DNA from: Anaerobacillus alkalilacustris
GTDB lineage: Bacteria; Bacillota; Bacilli; Bacillales; Anaerobacillaceae
Length of the DNA: 53,745 nucleotides
Assembly: GCF_001866005.1 (NCBI RefSeq)
Contig: NZ_MLQR01000029.1
Span: forward strand, 338,044 to 391,788
Direction of reading: 5' to 3'
Part shown: piece after piece, positions 27,084 through 35,426 of the stretch
Position numbering within the stretch: position 1 is the first letter of the stretch
Layout: the number at the start of each line of letters is the position of its first letter
Translations under genes and position numbers: made by a program
Notes under the pieces: generated by a model
Seen by the model: only the letters and a program-made list of their open reading frames with translations
Databases searched by the model: none
Told to the model about the DNA's origin: nothing

Positions 27084-27272
27084 TTAAACTTCTAAGCGAA
27101 CAAGCTCTTGGCGAAATTTCTCAAGATTTTTTTTACAATTATTCATCTTATTAATATCTTTTGCAACCATTGCTTCGTGTAGAGTCGCCAGCTCATAATC
27201 GATTTCCAACCTTAGAACAGCGATTCTTTTTTCACCATCAGTTCTATTAAATGTTTGAATAACTTGTTCCAT
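27084..27272 (-). CDS. ykzI: YkzI family small protein
   Basis: A 62-residue helical protein (VIQTFNRTDGEKRIAVLRLE, then [20 protein letters not shown]). It has no membrane segment or catalytic motif. Its size, sequence pattern and position between suhB/yktC and yktB match YkzI of Bacillus. Function unknown. ATG follows AAAGGAGTG. Confidence 0.75.
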   Translation of the reverse strand: MEQVIQTFNRTDGEKRIAVLRLEIDYELATLHEAMVAKDINKMNNCKKNLEKFRQELVRLEV

Positions 27273-27754
27273 GGTAACCTACACTCCTTTTTATTTAGTT
27301 TCTTTTCAGTTTACATAGTACTTTCGAAAGATAACAATGAAGGAGAATTAATTTACGGAATTTTCTGATTTCAAAGTGTTTATTATAACATATGATTGTG
27401 TCTATAAGATGTTTCTAAGAATATGTTTAATACTCATGAAAACTTTTCTGAATGCATTTTCTACAGGGCCTTTTTTGAAAATACAATTTAAATTTAACCA
27501 AACTAAAATACAGTCGATACGTATTCAACTTTATATATTTTGATGTTACTTAAATAATAGAAGTATGAAATCATTAAAGATACTAAACTATACTTTTTTT
27601 CTGGTATTATCTTCATTTTACCACCTTTGAATATTAGTTTAACTAGTTATACACCCTTTTTTTACTAGTACAAGCTTTATTTTTTATAACTTCACTTTAA
27701 CTTATGATAAACTAGTCCTAAAATGGGTATAGAAACAGAAAGGAATTGATTTAC
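27273..27754. other. Divergent AT-rich intergenic region ykzI/yktB
   Basis: About 480 bases, very AT-rich, with no supported frame and no family A, B or C repeat. It must hold both promoters. Confidence 0.5.
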
Positions 27755-28387
27755 ATGTTTTCAGGCTTTACAAATAATGACTTCAATACGTTTCATATTG
27801 AAGGATTAGAGGAACGTATGGAAGCTATTCAAACTAGAATACAACCAAAATTTAAAGAAATTGGAGAGACATTATGTGGAGACCTCGCGGCAGTTAGTGG
27901 GAATGAAATGTTTCTACATATTGCAAAGCATGCTCGAAGAACCGTTAACCCTCCTAAAGATACGTGGCTTGCGATATGTCATGATAAACGGGGATATAAA
28001 AAACATCCTCACTTTCAAGTTGGGCTATTTGATGATCATGTTTTTATTTGGTACGCACTTATATATGAAGTTCCTAATAAACAACAAATTGCATCAAACT
28101 TATTAAATGAACTTAATACTATTTCTCAAATAATCCCGAAGGATTACGTGATTTCCTTAGATCATATGAAAAAGCAAGCGACAAATGTCTCTGATATAGA
28201 TTCAAGTGAATTAAAGAATATGCTTGTTCGTTTTAGAGATGTTAAAAAAGCTGAGTTTCTCGTCGGCCGTCACATTTATAAAAATGATCCTATTTTAAAT
28301 AATGGTGAATTATTTCTTCAAACAGCTAAGAACACGATGGAAACACTTATGCCACTTTACAAATTAGCTTTTAGAAATGTAGAATAA
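27755..28387 (+). CDS. yktB: YktB family (DUF1054) protein
   Basis: A 210-residue cytosolic protein: FTNNDFNTFHIEGLEERMEA, GETLCGDLAAVSG, MFLHIAKHARRTVNPPKDTW and YKKHPHFQVGLFDDHVFIWY are hallmark DUF1054 stretches. Function unknown. Start at ATG 27755, ten bases after AAAGGA; a TTG three codons upstream is less well placed. The context yktA-yktB-ykzI is that of B. subtilis. The next segment is a family B repeat. Confidence 0.92.
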   Translation: MFSGFTNNDFNTFHIEGLEERMEAIQTRIQPKFKEIGETLCGDLAAVSGNEMFLHIAKHARRTVNPPKDTWLAICHDKRGYKKHPHFQVGLFDDHVFIWYALIYEVPNKQQIASNLLNELNTISQIIPKDYVISLDHMKKQATNVSDIDSSELKNMLVRFRDVKKAEFLVGRHIYKNDPILNNGELFLQTAKNTMETLMPLYKLAFRNVE

Positions 28388-28420
28388 TCCATAACGGCTA
28401 TATAATAAACCTATAATTAA

Positions 28421-28549
28421 AAGTGAACTCGTTTCAGCAAGCTGAAACATCGGACAATCAGGTGGAGAGTCTACTCCATCCGATTGAAAAATCCCACCTA
28501 CACTACGCTTAGAGACGGGGGTCTTTTACTCCCAAAAAATTCAGATAAA
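28421..28549 (+). repeat. Family B structured repeat, copy 2
   Basis: AAGTGAACTCGTTTCAGC, AA, GCTGAAAC, ATCGGACAATC, GG, TGGAG/CTCCA, CCGATTG, CCCACCT, GGGGGTCTTTTACTCCC, AAAAAATTCAGATAAA. It lies between yktB and yktA, which converge on it. Confidence 0.88.
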
Positions 28550-28581
28550 GCTTGGCACATTACTTTGTACCAAGCTTTATT
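28550..28581 (-). terminator. Terminator of yktA
   Basis: AAAGCTTGG and CCAAGCTTT pair around a 14-base loop. It overlaps the end of yktA and the edge of the family B repeat. Confidence 0.7.
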
Positions 28582-28847
28582 TTTTGTTTTCCATTTACAT
28601 CTTTGCTAGTTGCTTCTTTGACTACTTGATAACAAGAATAATTAGATTCTTGGTCAAATTGTCTAAAAAGCTGTTTCTCTTCACTTTTACTCGGAACAAT
28701 TTCTTTAAAGCGTCTGTACGATTTTAGAAACTCTTGCCTATCAACCCCAGTTTCATAAGCCTTTTCAATACAATAAAAAAATTGAACAACATCAATCACT
28801 TCATCTTTAGTCCAATCTAGAGAAATTGGAATATTTATATTCATCAT
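28560..28847 (-). CDS. yktA: UPF0223 family protein YktA
   Basis: A 95-residue helical protein beginning [20 protein letters not shown], then [20 protein letters not shown] and [20 protein letters not shown]. This is the UPF0223 pattern. Function unknown. ATG after AAAGGGGG. It is divergent from speA and converges with yktB. Confidence 0.9.
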   Translation of the reverse strand: MMNINIPISLDWTKDEVIDVVQFFYCIEKAYETGVDRQEFLKSYRRFKEIVPSKSEEKQLFRQFDQESNYSCYQVVKEATSKDVNGKQKIKLGTK

Positions 28848-29000
28848 TAAGCCCCCTTTTTAAAAGATTTAAAATTAGCTTCACCAGTTTATTACATATT
28901 TAAATGCTATGGAAGCAAATGTTTAATCCATCCTAACCAATTATTCATATTTTCATGATAAATGTAGAAACTCCTTTTAAACGGTTTTAAATATTTTGCT

Positions 29001-29028
29001 TTGATTTTATTACCTTATTTGATATACT
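29001..29028 (+). promoter_or_regulatory. Candidate sigma-A promoter of speA
   Basis: TTGATT at 29001-29006 and TATACT at 29023-29028, 16-base spacer. A leader of about 90 bases follows, containing the palindrome at 29069. Confidence 0.5.
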
Positions 29029-29068
29029 CAATTTTGTTTTATATTTCTAAATAATTTGTCGAAACAAC

Positions 29069-29086
29069 AACCTATTAAATTAGGTT
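29069..29086. promoter_or_regulatory. Palindrome in the speA leader
   Basis: AACCTA-TTAAAT-TAGGTT, a 6-6-6 inverted repeat, 23 bases before the GAGGTGA ribosome site. A possible operator or weak RNA hairpin. Confidence 0.35.
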
Positions 29087-29124
29087 ATTTGATATATCTA
29101 TTATTTCGAGGTGAATTCATTATT

Positions 29125-30603
29125 ATGTCCCAACAACAAACCCCGCTATTTAGCGGACTACTTGAACACGCAAAAAAAAACCCAGTACAATTTCACATTC
29201 CTGGCCACAAAAAAGGTACAGGTATGGATCCTGAATTTAGAAACTTTATAGGGGATAACGCCTTATCAATTGATTTAATTAATATCGGGCCCTTAGATGA
29301 TTTACATCATCCACACGGGATGATAAGAGAAGCGCAACAGTTAGCTGCTGAGGCTTTTGGAGCTGACCATACATTTTTCTCAGTACAAGGAACAAGCGGC
29401 GCAATTATGACAATGATTATGAGCGTATGTAGTCCTGGTGACAAAATTATTGTTCCAAGAAATGTACATAAATCAATCATGTCAGCAATAATTTTCTCAG
29501 GGGCAACTCCTATTTTTATTCATCCGATAATCGATCCTAACCTAGGTATTTCTCACGGAATTACTATAGATGCCGTTGAAAAAGCTTTGAAAGCACACCC
29601 TGATGCAAAAGGGGTTTTGGTTATTAACCCTACTTATTTTGGAATTTCTGCGAACTTAGAAAAAATAGTTGAAATTGCACATAGCTACAATGTACCGGTA
29701 TTAGTTGATGAAGCTCATGGTGTGCATATACACTTCCATGATGAGCTACCCCTATCAGCAATGCAAGCAGGTGCTGATATGGCTGCAACAAGTGTGCATA
29801 AACTAGGTGGTTCAATGACACAAAGCTCAGTTTTAAATATAAGAGGAAATTTAGTATCACCTAAAAGGGTTAAATCCATTATTAGCATGTTAACAACAAC
29901 GTCCACATCTTATTTACTTTTAGCATCTCTTGATGTGGCTAGAAAACAGTTAGCCACAAAAGGGCGCGAGCTAATTGATAAAACAATCGGGTTAGCAAAT
30001 TCAACAAGAAGTGAAATTAACACTATACCTGGCCTCTACTGTGTAGGTCCTGAAATTCTTGGAACGAAAGCAACATATGATTTCGATCCAACAAAAATGA
30101 TAATCTCTGTAAGAAACTTAGGTATTACTGGGTATGAAGTTGAAGTTTGGTTACGAAAAAATTATAATATCGAAGTTGAACTTTCTGACCTTTATAATAT
30201 CCTTTGTATCATATCCATTGGTGACACAAAAGAAACGACTGGAATACTAGTTAATGCATTAAGAGAATTAACTGAAAAATTTCTGGATACATCTCATATC
30301 GTTGAAAAAAAGGTTATTTCCGTACATGTACCTGACATTCCAACCTTAGCACTTTCTCCAAGAGATGCATTTTACTCAGAAACTGAAGTAATTCCTTTTA
30401 AAGAATCAGCTGGACGCGTGATCGCAGAATTCATTATGGTATACCCACCAGGAATACCAATTTTTATTCCTGGTGAAATTATAACCCAAGAAAATATCGA
30501 TTATATCCAAGAGAATATTGATGTTGGGTTACCAGTACAAGGACCAGAGGATGCCACTTTTAAAACAATACGTGTAATCAAAGAGCACAAGCCTTTCATA
30601 TAA
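29125..30603 (+). CDS. speA: Arginine decarboxylase (fold type I Orn/Lys/Arg decarboxylase)
   Basis: A 492-residue PLP enzyme. The N-terminus has FHIPGHKKGTGMDP. The cofactor region has FSVQGTSGAIMTM, VDEAHGVHIHFH and PLP lysine K226 in ATSVHKLGGSMTQSS. The C-terminus carries YPPGIPIFIPGE. Length matches B. subtilis SpeA, which starts polyamine synthesis from arginine to agmatine, although lysine decarboxylase activity cannot be excluded by sequence. I start at ATG 29125 after GAGGTGA; an upstream in-frame extension to 29056 has no ribosome site. The stop codon TAA abuts a truncated family A repeat. Confidence 0.93.
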   Translation: MSQQQTPLFSGLLEHAKKNPVQFHIPGHKKGTGMDPEFRNFIGDNALSIDLINIGPLDDLHHPHGMIREAQQLAAEAFGADHTFFSVQGTSGAIMTMIMSVCSPGDKIIVPRNVHKSIMSAIIFSGATPIFIHPIIDPNLGISHGITIDAVEKALKAHPDAKGVLVINPTYFGISANLEKIVEIAHSYNVPVLVDEAHGVHIHFHDELPLSAMQAGADMAATSVHKLGGSMTQSSVLNIRGNLVSPKRVKSIISMLTTTSTSYLLLASLDVARKQLATKGRELIDKTIGLANSTRSEINTIPGLYCVGPEILGTKATYDFDPTKMIISVRNLGITGYEVEVWLRKNYNIEVELSDLYNILCIISIGDTKETTGILVNALRELTEKFLDTSHIVEKKVISVHVPDIPTLALSPRDAFYSETEVIPFKESAGRVIAEFIMVYPPGIPIFIPGEIITQENIDYIQENIDVGLPVQGPEDATFKTIRVIKEHKPFI

Positions 30604-30780
30604 GAAAACCGCAGGAGCAATTGTTTTTCGTGCGACGAGTAACCGCAGGAGCAAAGCTGCATGAAGCTAATCGACAAAGGATCTCAAGCAGTAATTGAAG
30701 TCCGTTGCTTGACTGAAGTGACCGAGATCGTAGGATGCTTGCGCTAGACAGTTTCCAAGTTAGAATTTAATAAATTCTGA
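30602..30780 (+). repeat. Family A intergenic repeat, copy 9 (5'-truncated)
   Basis: AAGAAAA at the speA stop is followed at once by CCGCAGGAGCAATTGTTTTT, so the GCGCAAGCGCC end is missing. The right end GCTTGCGCTAGACAGTTTCC and AT-rich tail are complete. Confidence 0.88.
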
Positions 30781-30787
30781 TTATATA

Positions 30788-30823
30788 AGAAAAGGTAGAC
30801 AAAATACATTGTCTACCTTTTCT
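30788..30823. terminator. Terminator after speA / DUF3055 gene
   Basis: AGAAAAGGTAGACA-AAATACAT-TGTCTACCTTTTCT: a perfect 14-base stem between two convergent genes, usable both ways. Confidence 0.88.
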
Positions 30824-30872
30824 ATAAGATAATTAGTTGTAATTTTAGTACGAACATTTTTGAGTATATGTG

Positions 30873-31169
30873 TTAATATTGAGCTTCAAAGCTCATTGTC
30901 GGCAATTTTTCCGAAAAAAACAATGAGAGATCTTTTGCTTCATCTTCACAATGAATTTGGAAAATCTTCATGATATCCTCTACATTTTCTGCCTCTTCAG
31001 CACACATCAACGTCGAGCGTCCTGTCTGCATGCATACTACTAGAGGCTTTCCAAAGAACATATTTGTATAAACAATCCCAAAATCATATCGAGCTTTTTC
31101 AGTCGTAAATCCGATAAACTGCACTTTAACATCTTCCTGCTCATCATAGAGTCTTTCAAATAAGTTCAC
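30873..31169 (-). CDS. DUF3055 family cytosolic protein
   Basis: A 98-residue soluble protein: FERLYDEQEDVKVQFIGFTT, YDFGIVYTNMFFGKPLVVCM and CAEEAENVEDIMKIF are consistent with DUF3055 (SAV0927-like) proteins of Bacillales. No catalytic motif. GTG start at 31169 after AAGGAGGCG. Function unknown. It sits between speA and the GAF gene on the minus strand with no operon partner closer than 200 bases. Confidence 0.8.
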   Translation of the reverse strand: MNLFERLYDEQEDVKVQFIGFTTEKARYDFGIVYTNMFFGKPLVVCMQTGRSTLMCAEEAENVEDIMKIFQIHCEDEAKDLSLFFSEKLPTMSFEAQY

Positions 31170-31368
31170 CCGAAACGCCTCCTTTTATAGTATTCTGAAT
31201 TTTATTATATCTAAACTAATTCTAATCGTCAAATGAACAAAGTATGACCCTCACCTAAACAAAACGATAAAATTGACAAAGTTATGAATAGACAAACTTT
31301 AGTTTTTCTTTCAACTTTCTAAATTCATTTGAACAGGAACTGCTCCTAAACCTAACAATCATTATCAA

Positions 31369-31833
31369 TTAGACGTCATTATTATCAACTATAGAATTCT
31401 CATATTGTTTTCCTCTCACTTCTATATACCTAGTAACTTCTTGGAGAAAAATTCGATCTTCATCTGTCACTTGATATTTAGCATTATGAACTTCAACATA
31501 CAACACACCAATTACGTGCTGCTCATTATAAAAAGGAGCATATGCTTTCGTTGCGTAAAGTTCATTATGTATAGTAACTTTACCCCGAATACTACAAATA
31601 CTAAACATCCCATCTCCAAATTTCACGTTTAAATTCTCAGAAATATTCCCATAGCTAGCAAAAATCGAATAACAATTATCTATACATTGGTATATCGCAA
31701 CCCCAAAATACTCCGGTACGTGCCTAGCAATGGTTGTAATTATACCTAAATAAAATTCATGACGTGAATTGACTTTATCAGCAATCATCCCGATTTCAAG
31801 TCTTAGTTCATCTAATTTATCTGACTTATTCAC
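31369..31833 (-). CDS. Stand-alone GAF domain protein
   Basis: A 154-residue single-domain GAF protein: HEFYLGIITTIARHVPEYFG, VAIYQCIDNCYSIFASYGN, VKFGDGMFSICSIRGKVTIH, and VIGVLYVEVHNAKYQVTDED form the expected GAF order with the 'igvL.ve' strand. Other GAF proteins of this size include free methionine-R-sulfoxide reductase, but its cysteine pattern (two Cys around GKGVCG) is not matched. The ligand is unknown. I prefer GTG 31833, six bases after GGAGG, over the TTG one codon upstream. It is not part of the conserved B. subtilis backbone. Confidence 0.8.
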   Translation of the reverse strand: MNKSDKLDELRLEIGMIADKVNSRHEFYLGIITTIARHVPEYFGVAIYQCIDNCYSIFASYGNISENLNVKFGDGMFSICSIRGKVTIHNELYATKAYAPFYNEQHVIGVLYVEVHNAKYQVTDEDRIFLQEVTRYIEVRGKQYENSIVDNNDV

Positions 31834-32124
31834 CAAACCCCTCCTTCAAAAACAGACCCAGTACAAATAATGATTTAATTATAGATATGGCTATTAGCTC
31901 ATTATCTAATTAGTTTTAAATGTACCTATTAGTATAACACCAGGGAATCGCAAATACTGTCAACTTCTGTCCTTCATTAACGAATTTTTTATGTAGATCA
32001 GAGTAAATTATATATTGCCATTAAACAGCAACAGCAAACTAAATCTAATTGAAAACACACCCATTCAACTAGTTCAATTTGCTGTCGCGTAATATCAATA
32101 TTGAAATTCAGGAAACTATATTCA

Positions 32125-33201
32125 TTAATCCTTAAACACTCGTACTAAAATTTCTTTTATTTCATCAAGGGTAAATGGTTTCCAAAACAATTCACCATAA
32201 ATTAAAAGATCTTGGTGCAAATGAAGTTCTGATCCATCACCATTCACAGCTCCACTTGTACCAGAATTACCTACATATCCAATAATGGTTTCACTATTAA
32301 CTTCATCTCCAACATGCAAGGTATCGGGAATGGCATCGAGATGCGCAAAACGATTCATAACCCCTTTTTCATATTGAACCCATACTTGTCTTCCACGTAA
32401 ACGATCAAAAATATATTGCGGGGTTTCACCTAGTTCCGCCGTAAGAGATAAATCTTTATTTCTTATTTGTACTGTTGAATACTCTTCATAGTCATGATCG
32501 ACTCGTACAACAACCCCTTCAGCCATAGCCAACACCGGTGTATTAAAAGAAATATGCTGCCCTGTAGCATAACCATACCAATCTATACCTTCATGGTAGC
32601 CGTTACGATAAGCTCTTTTTGCACCAGGTAGATGATTGGGAATCGTACTCACTTCGGCTTTTTGTATCGGTTTTTTTAGGAATGATAAATAATCAACCAT
32701 TTTATCAACATCCCACTCTTCATCGATCAAGCTAGTTGTTTGAATAGAGCTAGTAGGTAACGTTTCTCCAGACCATTGAAAAACAACCTTATCATCGTTA
32801 ACATCAACCTCTAAATCTAACACAATATCCAAGAATGCTACCGGTAAATAAACTTCTTCGTTATCCATAACTATAAAGATTTCATCAGTAGGTAAATAGA
32901 TTCCATTTTGTTCAACAACCGGGATCCCGTATACAAGCTTATATGTTTGATCATTAAGTTTCATTGTTAATGACCGATGCAGTTCATCGAAGTTATATTC
33001 TCCTTCAACCACTTCGAATAAATCATAAACATGAAACACGTTGCTTTCTTCAATACTCTTGAGCTTGAGTTCTTTTAAAGTTTCATTTGTTATCTGATCT
33101 AAACTTCCTTCAAAAGAACCAGGTTCTTCATCCTGATTTGAATTACAAGATATTATTAATAAAAGCATAAAAAAGCTAACTAATATAAACGGACGTTTCA
33201 T
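32125..33201 (-). CDS. Lipoprotein M23 family metallopeptidase
   Basis: A 358-residue lipoprotein. Signal peptide with lipobox LIISC (Cys19) and a Ser/Glu-rich start after it. The middle (about residues 60-150) looks like a beta-rich 'copper amine oxidase N-terminal-like' region (LTMKLNDQTYKLVYGIPVVE). The C-terminal half is LytM/M23: YHEGIDWYGY (Zn histidine and Asp), ANRFAHLDAIPDTLHVGDEV, IIGYVGNSGTSGAVNGDGSE, LHLHQDLLIYGE. The H-x(3)-D and H-x-H motifs appear complete, so peptidoglycan endopeptidase activity is likely. ATG after GCAGGTGAT. A polysaccharide-deacetylase lipoprotein follows upstream on the same strand. Confidence 0.85.
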   Translation of the reverse strand: MKRPFILVSFFMLLLIISCNSNQDEEPGSFEGSLDQITNETLKELKLKSIEESNVFHVYDLFEVVEGEYNFDELHRSLTMKLNDQTYKLVYGIPVVEQNGIYLPTDEIFIVMDNEEVYLPVAFLDIVLDLEVDVNDDKVVFQWSGETLPTSSIQTTSLIDEEWDVDKMVDYLSFLKKPIQKAEVSTIPNHLPGAKRAYRNGYHEGIDWYGYATGQHISFNTPVLAMAEGVVVRVDHDYEEYSTVQIRNKDLSLTAELGETPQYIFDRLRGRQVWVQYEKGVMNRFAHLDAIPDTLHVGDEVNSETIIGYVGNSGTSGAVNGDGSELHLHQDLLIYGELFWKPFTLDEIKEILVRVFKD

Positions 33202-33344
33202 GAGATCACCTGCAACTTCTAGTTAATATAAAATTTCTCAATTAACTTTCAGTTTGACCAGGAATAACCTTTATTAAACTAATTTTAGGTATAATATATA
33301 TATATTCATTTCTTACGTTCATTTATTATTGACAACATTAACGC

Positions 33345-34193
33345 CTACTTAATTGTGTGAGGATTAACAAATCCATAACCCCTTTCCTCTAATCCCTCGA
33401 TAATTCCAGGTAAAGCTTCTAAAGTCCATTTACGGTCATGCATGAGTAGGTTGGCACCAGGTCTAAGTAGTTCTGTATTAACCATTATGTCTACTAACGG
33501 ATCCTTTTCCATGTACTCTTTAAAATAATCGTAACCATAGGTCCAGTTCATCCATTGCATATTCTCCTCTTCTACTACTTTTCGGGAGATTTCTGTATTA
33601 ACACCAAAAGGGGCTCGAAAAAATCGTGGTCTTACCCCAATTATTTCTTCGATCATATCATTCAACTGAACAATCTGTTCCCTTTGCTTTTCTTCTGGTA
33701 AATCTTTCAAGTTCGGGTGAGTCAACGTATGATTTCCAATAGTAAAACCAAGTTCATAAATTTCTAATAGTTTTTCCCTACCTTTTTCATTATTAATGAA
33801 ATGACCATTCACAAAAAAGATAGCATTTATTTCTTTCTCCTTTAACAAACGAGCCATTTCCAAGGAATAGTGTTCTGGTGCATCATCAATGGTTAATAGA
33901 ACTACGCGTTCATCAATATTTTCATTCATAGGGGAAACCGTATGATCATCATTCAAAATATAAAGTGGCTCATCTTTCTTCTCACTATGTTGTTCTTCAA
34001 TTTCATTAATCTCAGAACCTATTTCCTCTTCAAATTGTTTTTCATCAACTTCTACGCTCTCGCTTCCGTAATCTTCCATAATTTCAACTTCTCGATCATC
34101 GATAACTTTTTGTTTCTCTTGAACTTCAGTCCTGCAACCAGTAAACACCAAAAGAAGGATCGAAACAACTATCATTATTGGATATTTTTTCAT
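33345..34193 (-). CDS. Lipoprotein polysaccharide deacetylase
   Basis: A 282-residue lipoprotein: lipobox VFTGC (Cys20), then an acidic linker (about 25-75). The NodB/CE4 domain follows: VVLLTIDDAPEHYSLEMARL (motif 1, T-I-D-D with the metal Asp), FFVNGHFI, GNHTLTHPNLKDL (motif 2, H-x-x-x-H), RFFRAPFGVN (motif 3), and LLMHDRKWT (motif 5). Such enzymes N-deacetylate GlcNAc or MurNAc in the wall and can confer lysozyme resistance. Only 143 bases separate it from the M23 gene on the same strand, so they may form a wall-remodelling pair. ATG after AAAGGTGG. Confidence 0.9.
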   Translation of the reverse strand: MKKYPIMIVVSILLLVFTGCRTEVQEKQKVIDDREVEIMEDYGSESVEVDEKQFEEEIGSEINEIEEQHSEKKDEPLYILNDDHTVSPMNENIDERVVLLTIDDAPEHYSLEMARLLKEKEINAIFFVNGHFINNEKGREKLLEIYELGFTIGNHTLTHPNLKDLPEEKQREQIVQLNDMIEEIIGVRPRFFRAPFGVNTEISRKVVEEENMQWMNWTYGYDYFKEYMEKDPLVDIMVNTELLRPGANLLMHDRKWTLEALPGIIEGLEERGYGFVNPHTIK

Positions 34194-34367
34194 ACTTTTA
34201 CCACCTTTTGTTATTTATTTGACTAAAGAAATTGTAAAACAACTCTAGCTACCGTGGATAATTACTATACTATATCCTTCAACCTTATATTTATGAACCA
34301 AAAGTTTATGCATATTCTTTCCAATACGTTCAAATACTACCCTTATGTTTTTAAAGGGTGAAATCAA

Positions 34368-35426
34368 ATGAAAGCTTTTAAATTAGTAGGACGAAGAGTG
34401 CTCAAAACAGGAATTGCTGTATTCATTACCGCAACCATCTGTATTAAGTTAGATTTACCTGTTATTTTTGCAGTAATTACTGCTATTGTAACGATTGAAC
34501 CAACAGCAGTAGATTCATTAAAAAAGGGATTAGTCCGTCTACCAGCTGCAGCTATTGGAGCAAGCTTTGCGTTATTGTTTAACTTATTGTTAGGAAATAG
34601 CGCTATTACATTTGCATTGGTAACAATGTTTACAATCATTATCTGCCATCACATGAAACTTGACACCGGAACATTGGTAGCAACCTTAACGGCAGTAGCT
34701 ATGATTCCCGGAACTAACGATAGCTTTATTTATGATTTTATAGTAAGAATTTCCGGGACATCGTTAGGAATTATTATTTCAACACTTGTAAACTTTGCAT
34801 TACTCCCACCAAAGTTCGGTCCTTTATTAGTTCACAAAGTAGATCGTTTATACAGGGACGTCGGGTTTCATTTAGAGGATGTAATCTCGGCTAATCTTTT
34901 TCAAAATAAAACATACAATGAAACACAATTTCGTTCACTTAACCAAGATTTTGAAAAAGCAATTAAACTTAGTCAACACCAGATGGCCGAATGGTGTTAT
35001 CGTAGAAAAAATGAATATGAAGAAAGATCTTTTTCTTTTCTCCTAAAAAAATTAACTTTTTTACAAAAATTGATTTCTCATATTGGAAATATAAATTACA
35101 TTCAACTAAAATCGAACGAGCTTACAAAAAAAGAAGCGGAAATAATAATGACTATTACAAAAAAAGTAAAAGTTATATGCTCGAATACTCTTCATGAAAG
35201 TGAAAAAGATCATGAATTTCCAAAAGATTATTTTTATGCGTTGTTTAAAAAAGAGATCCAAGAACGGAAGCATTATGGACAGAAAGGGGCTTTATTTTAT
35301 GAATTGTTATCAGTAATGGATTGTATTACAGTTCTACAATCAGAAACAAAAAAAGAACATCTATTTTCGACTGAAAATAAAGAGTATCCCACTTATATTT
35401 TCCCAAAGAAAGTTCAATATGACTGA
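34368..35426 (+). CDS. Aromatic acid exporter family membrane protein
   Basis: A 352-residue protein with about six N-terminal membrane segments (VGRRVLKTGIAVFITATICI, VIFAVITAIVTIEPTAVDSL with the conserved EPT, LVATLTAVAMIPGTNDSFIY, VRISGTSLGIIISTLVNFAL) and a C-terminal cytosolic helical domain from about residue 150. This is the ArAE/FUSC-like (DUF939/YgaE-type) design seen in Bacillus. The substrate is unknown. ATG after AAAGGGTGA. The stop overlaps the start of the BCCT gene by eight bases (ATGACTGA), so the two are translationally coupled. Confidence 0.85.
   Translation: MKAFKLVGRRVLKTGIAVFITATICIKLDLPVIFAVITAIVTIEPTAVDSLKKGLVRLPAAAIGASFALLFNLLLGNSAITFALVTMFTIIICHHMKLDTGTLVATLTAVAMIPGTNDSFIYDFIVRISGTSLGIIISTLVNFALLPPKFGPLLVHKVDRLYRDVGFHLEDVISANLFQNKTYNETQFRSLNQDFEKAIKLSQHQMAEWCYRRKNEYEERSFSFLLKKLTFLQKLISHIGNINYIQLKSNELTKKEAEIIMTITKKVKVICSNTLHESEKDHEFPKDYFYALFKKEIQERKHYGQKGALFYELLSVMDCITVLQSETKKEHLFSTENKEYPTYIFPKKVQYD

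Noticed and set aside
29056..29124. Upstream extension of speA
   Set aside because: It runs through the palindrome and ribosome site. The family start is at MSQQQTPLFSG.
31369..31833. GAF protein as free methionine-R-sulfoxide reductase
   Set aside because: The size fits, but the catalytic cysteine arrangement of that family is not present.
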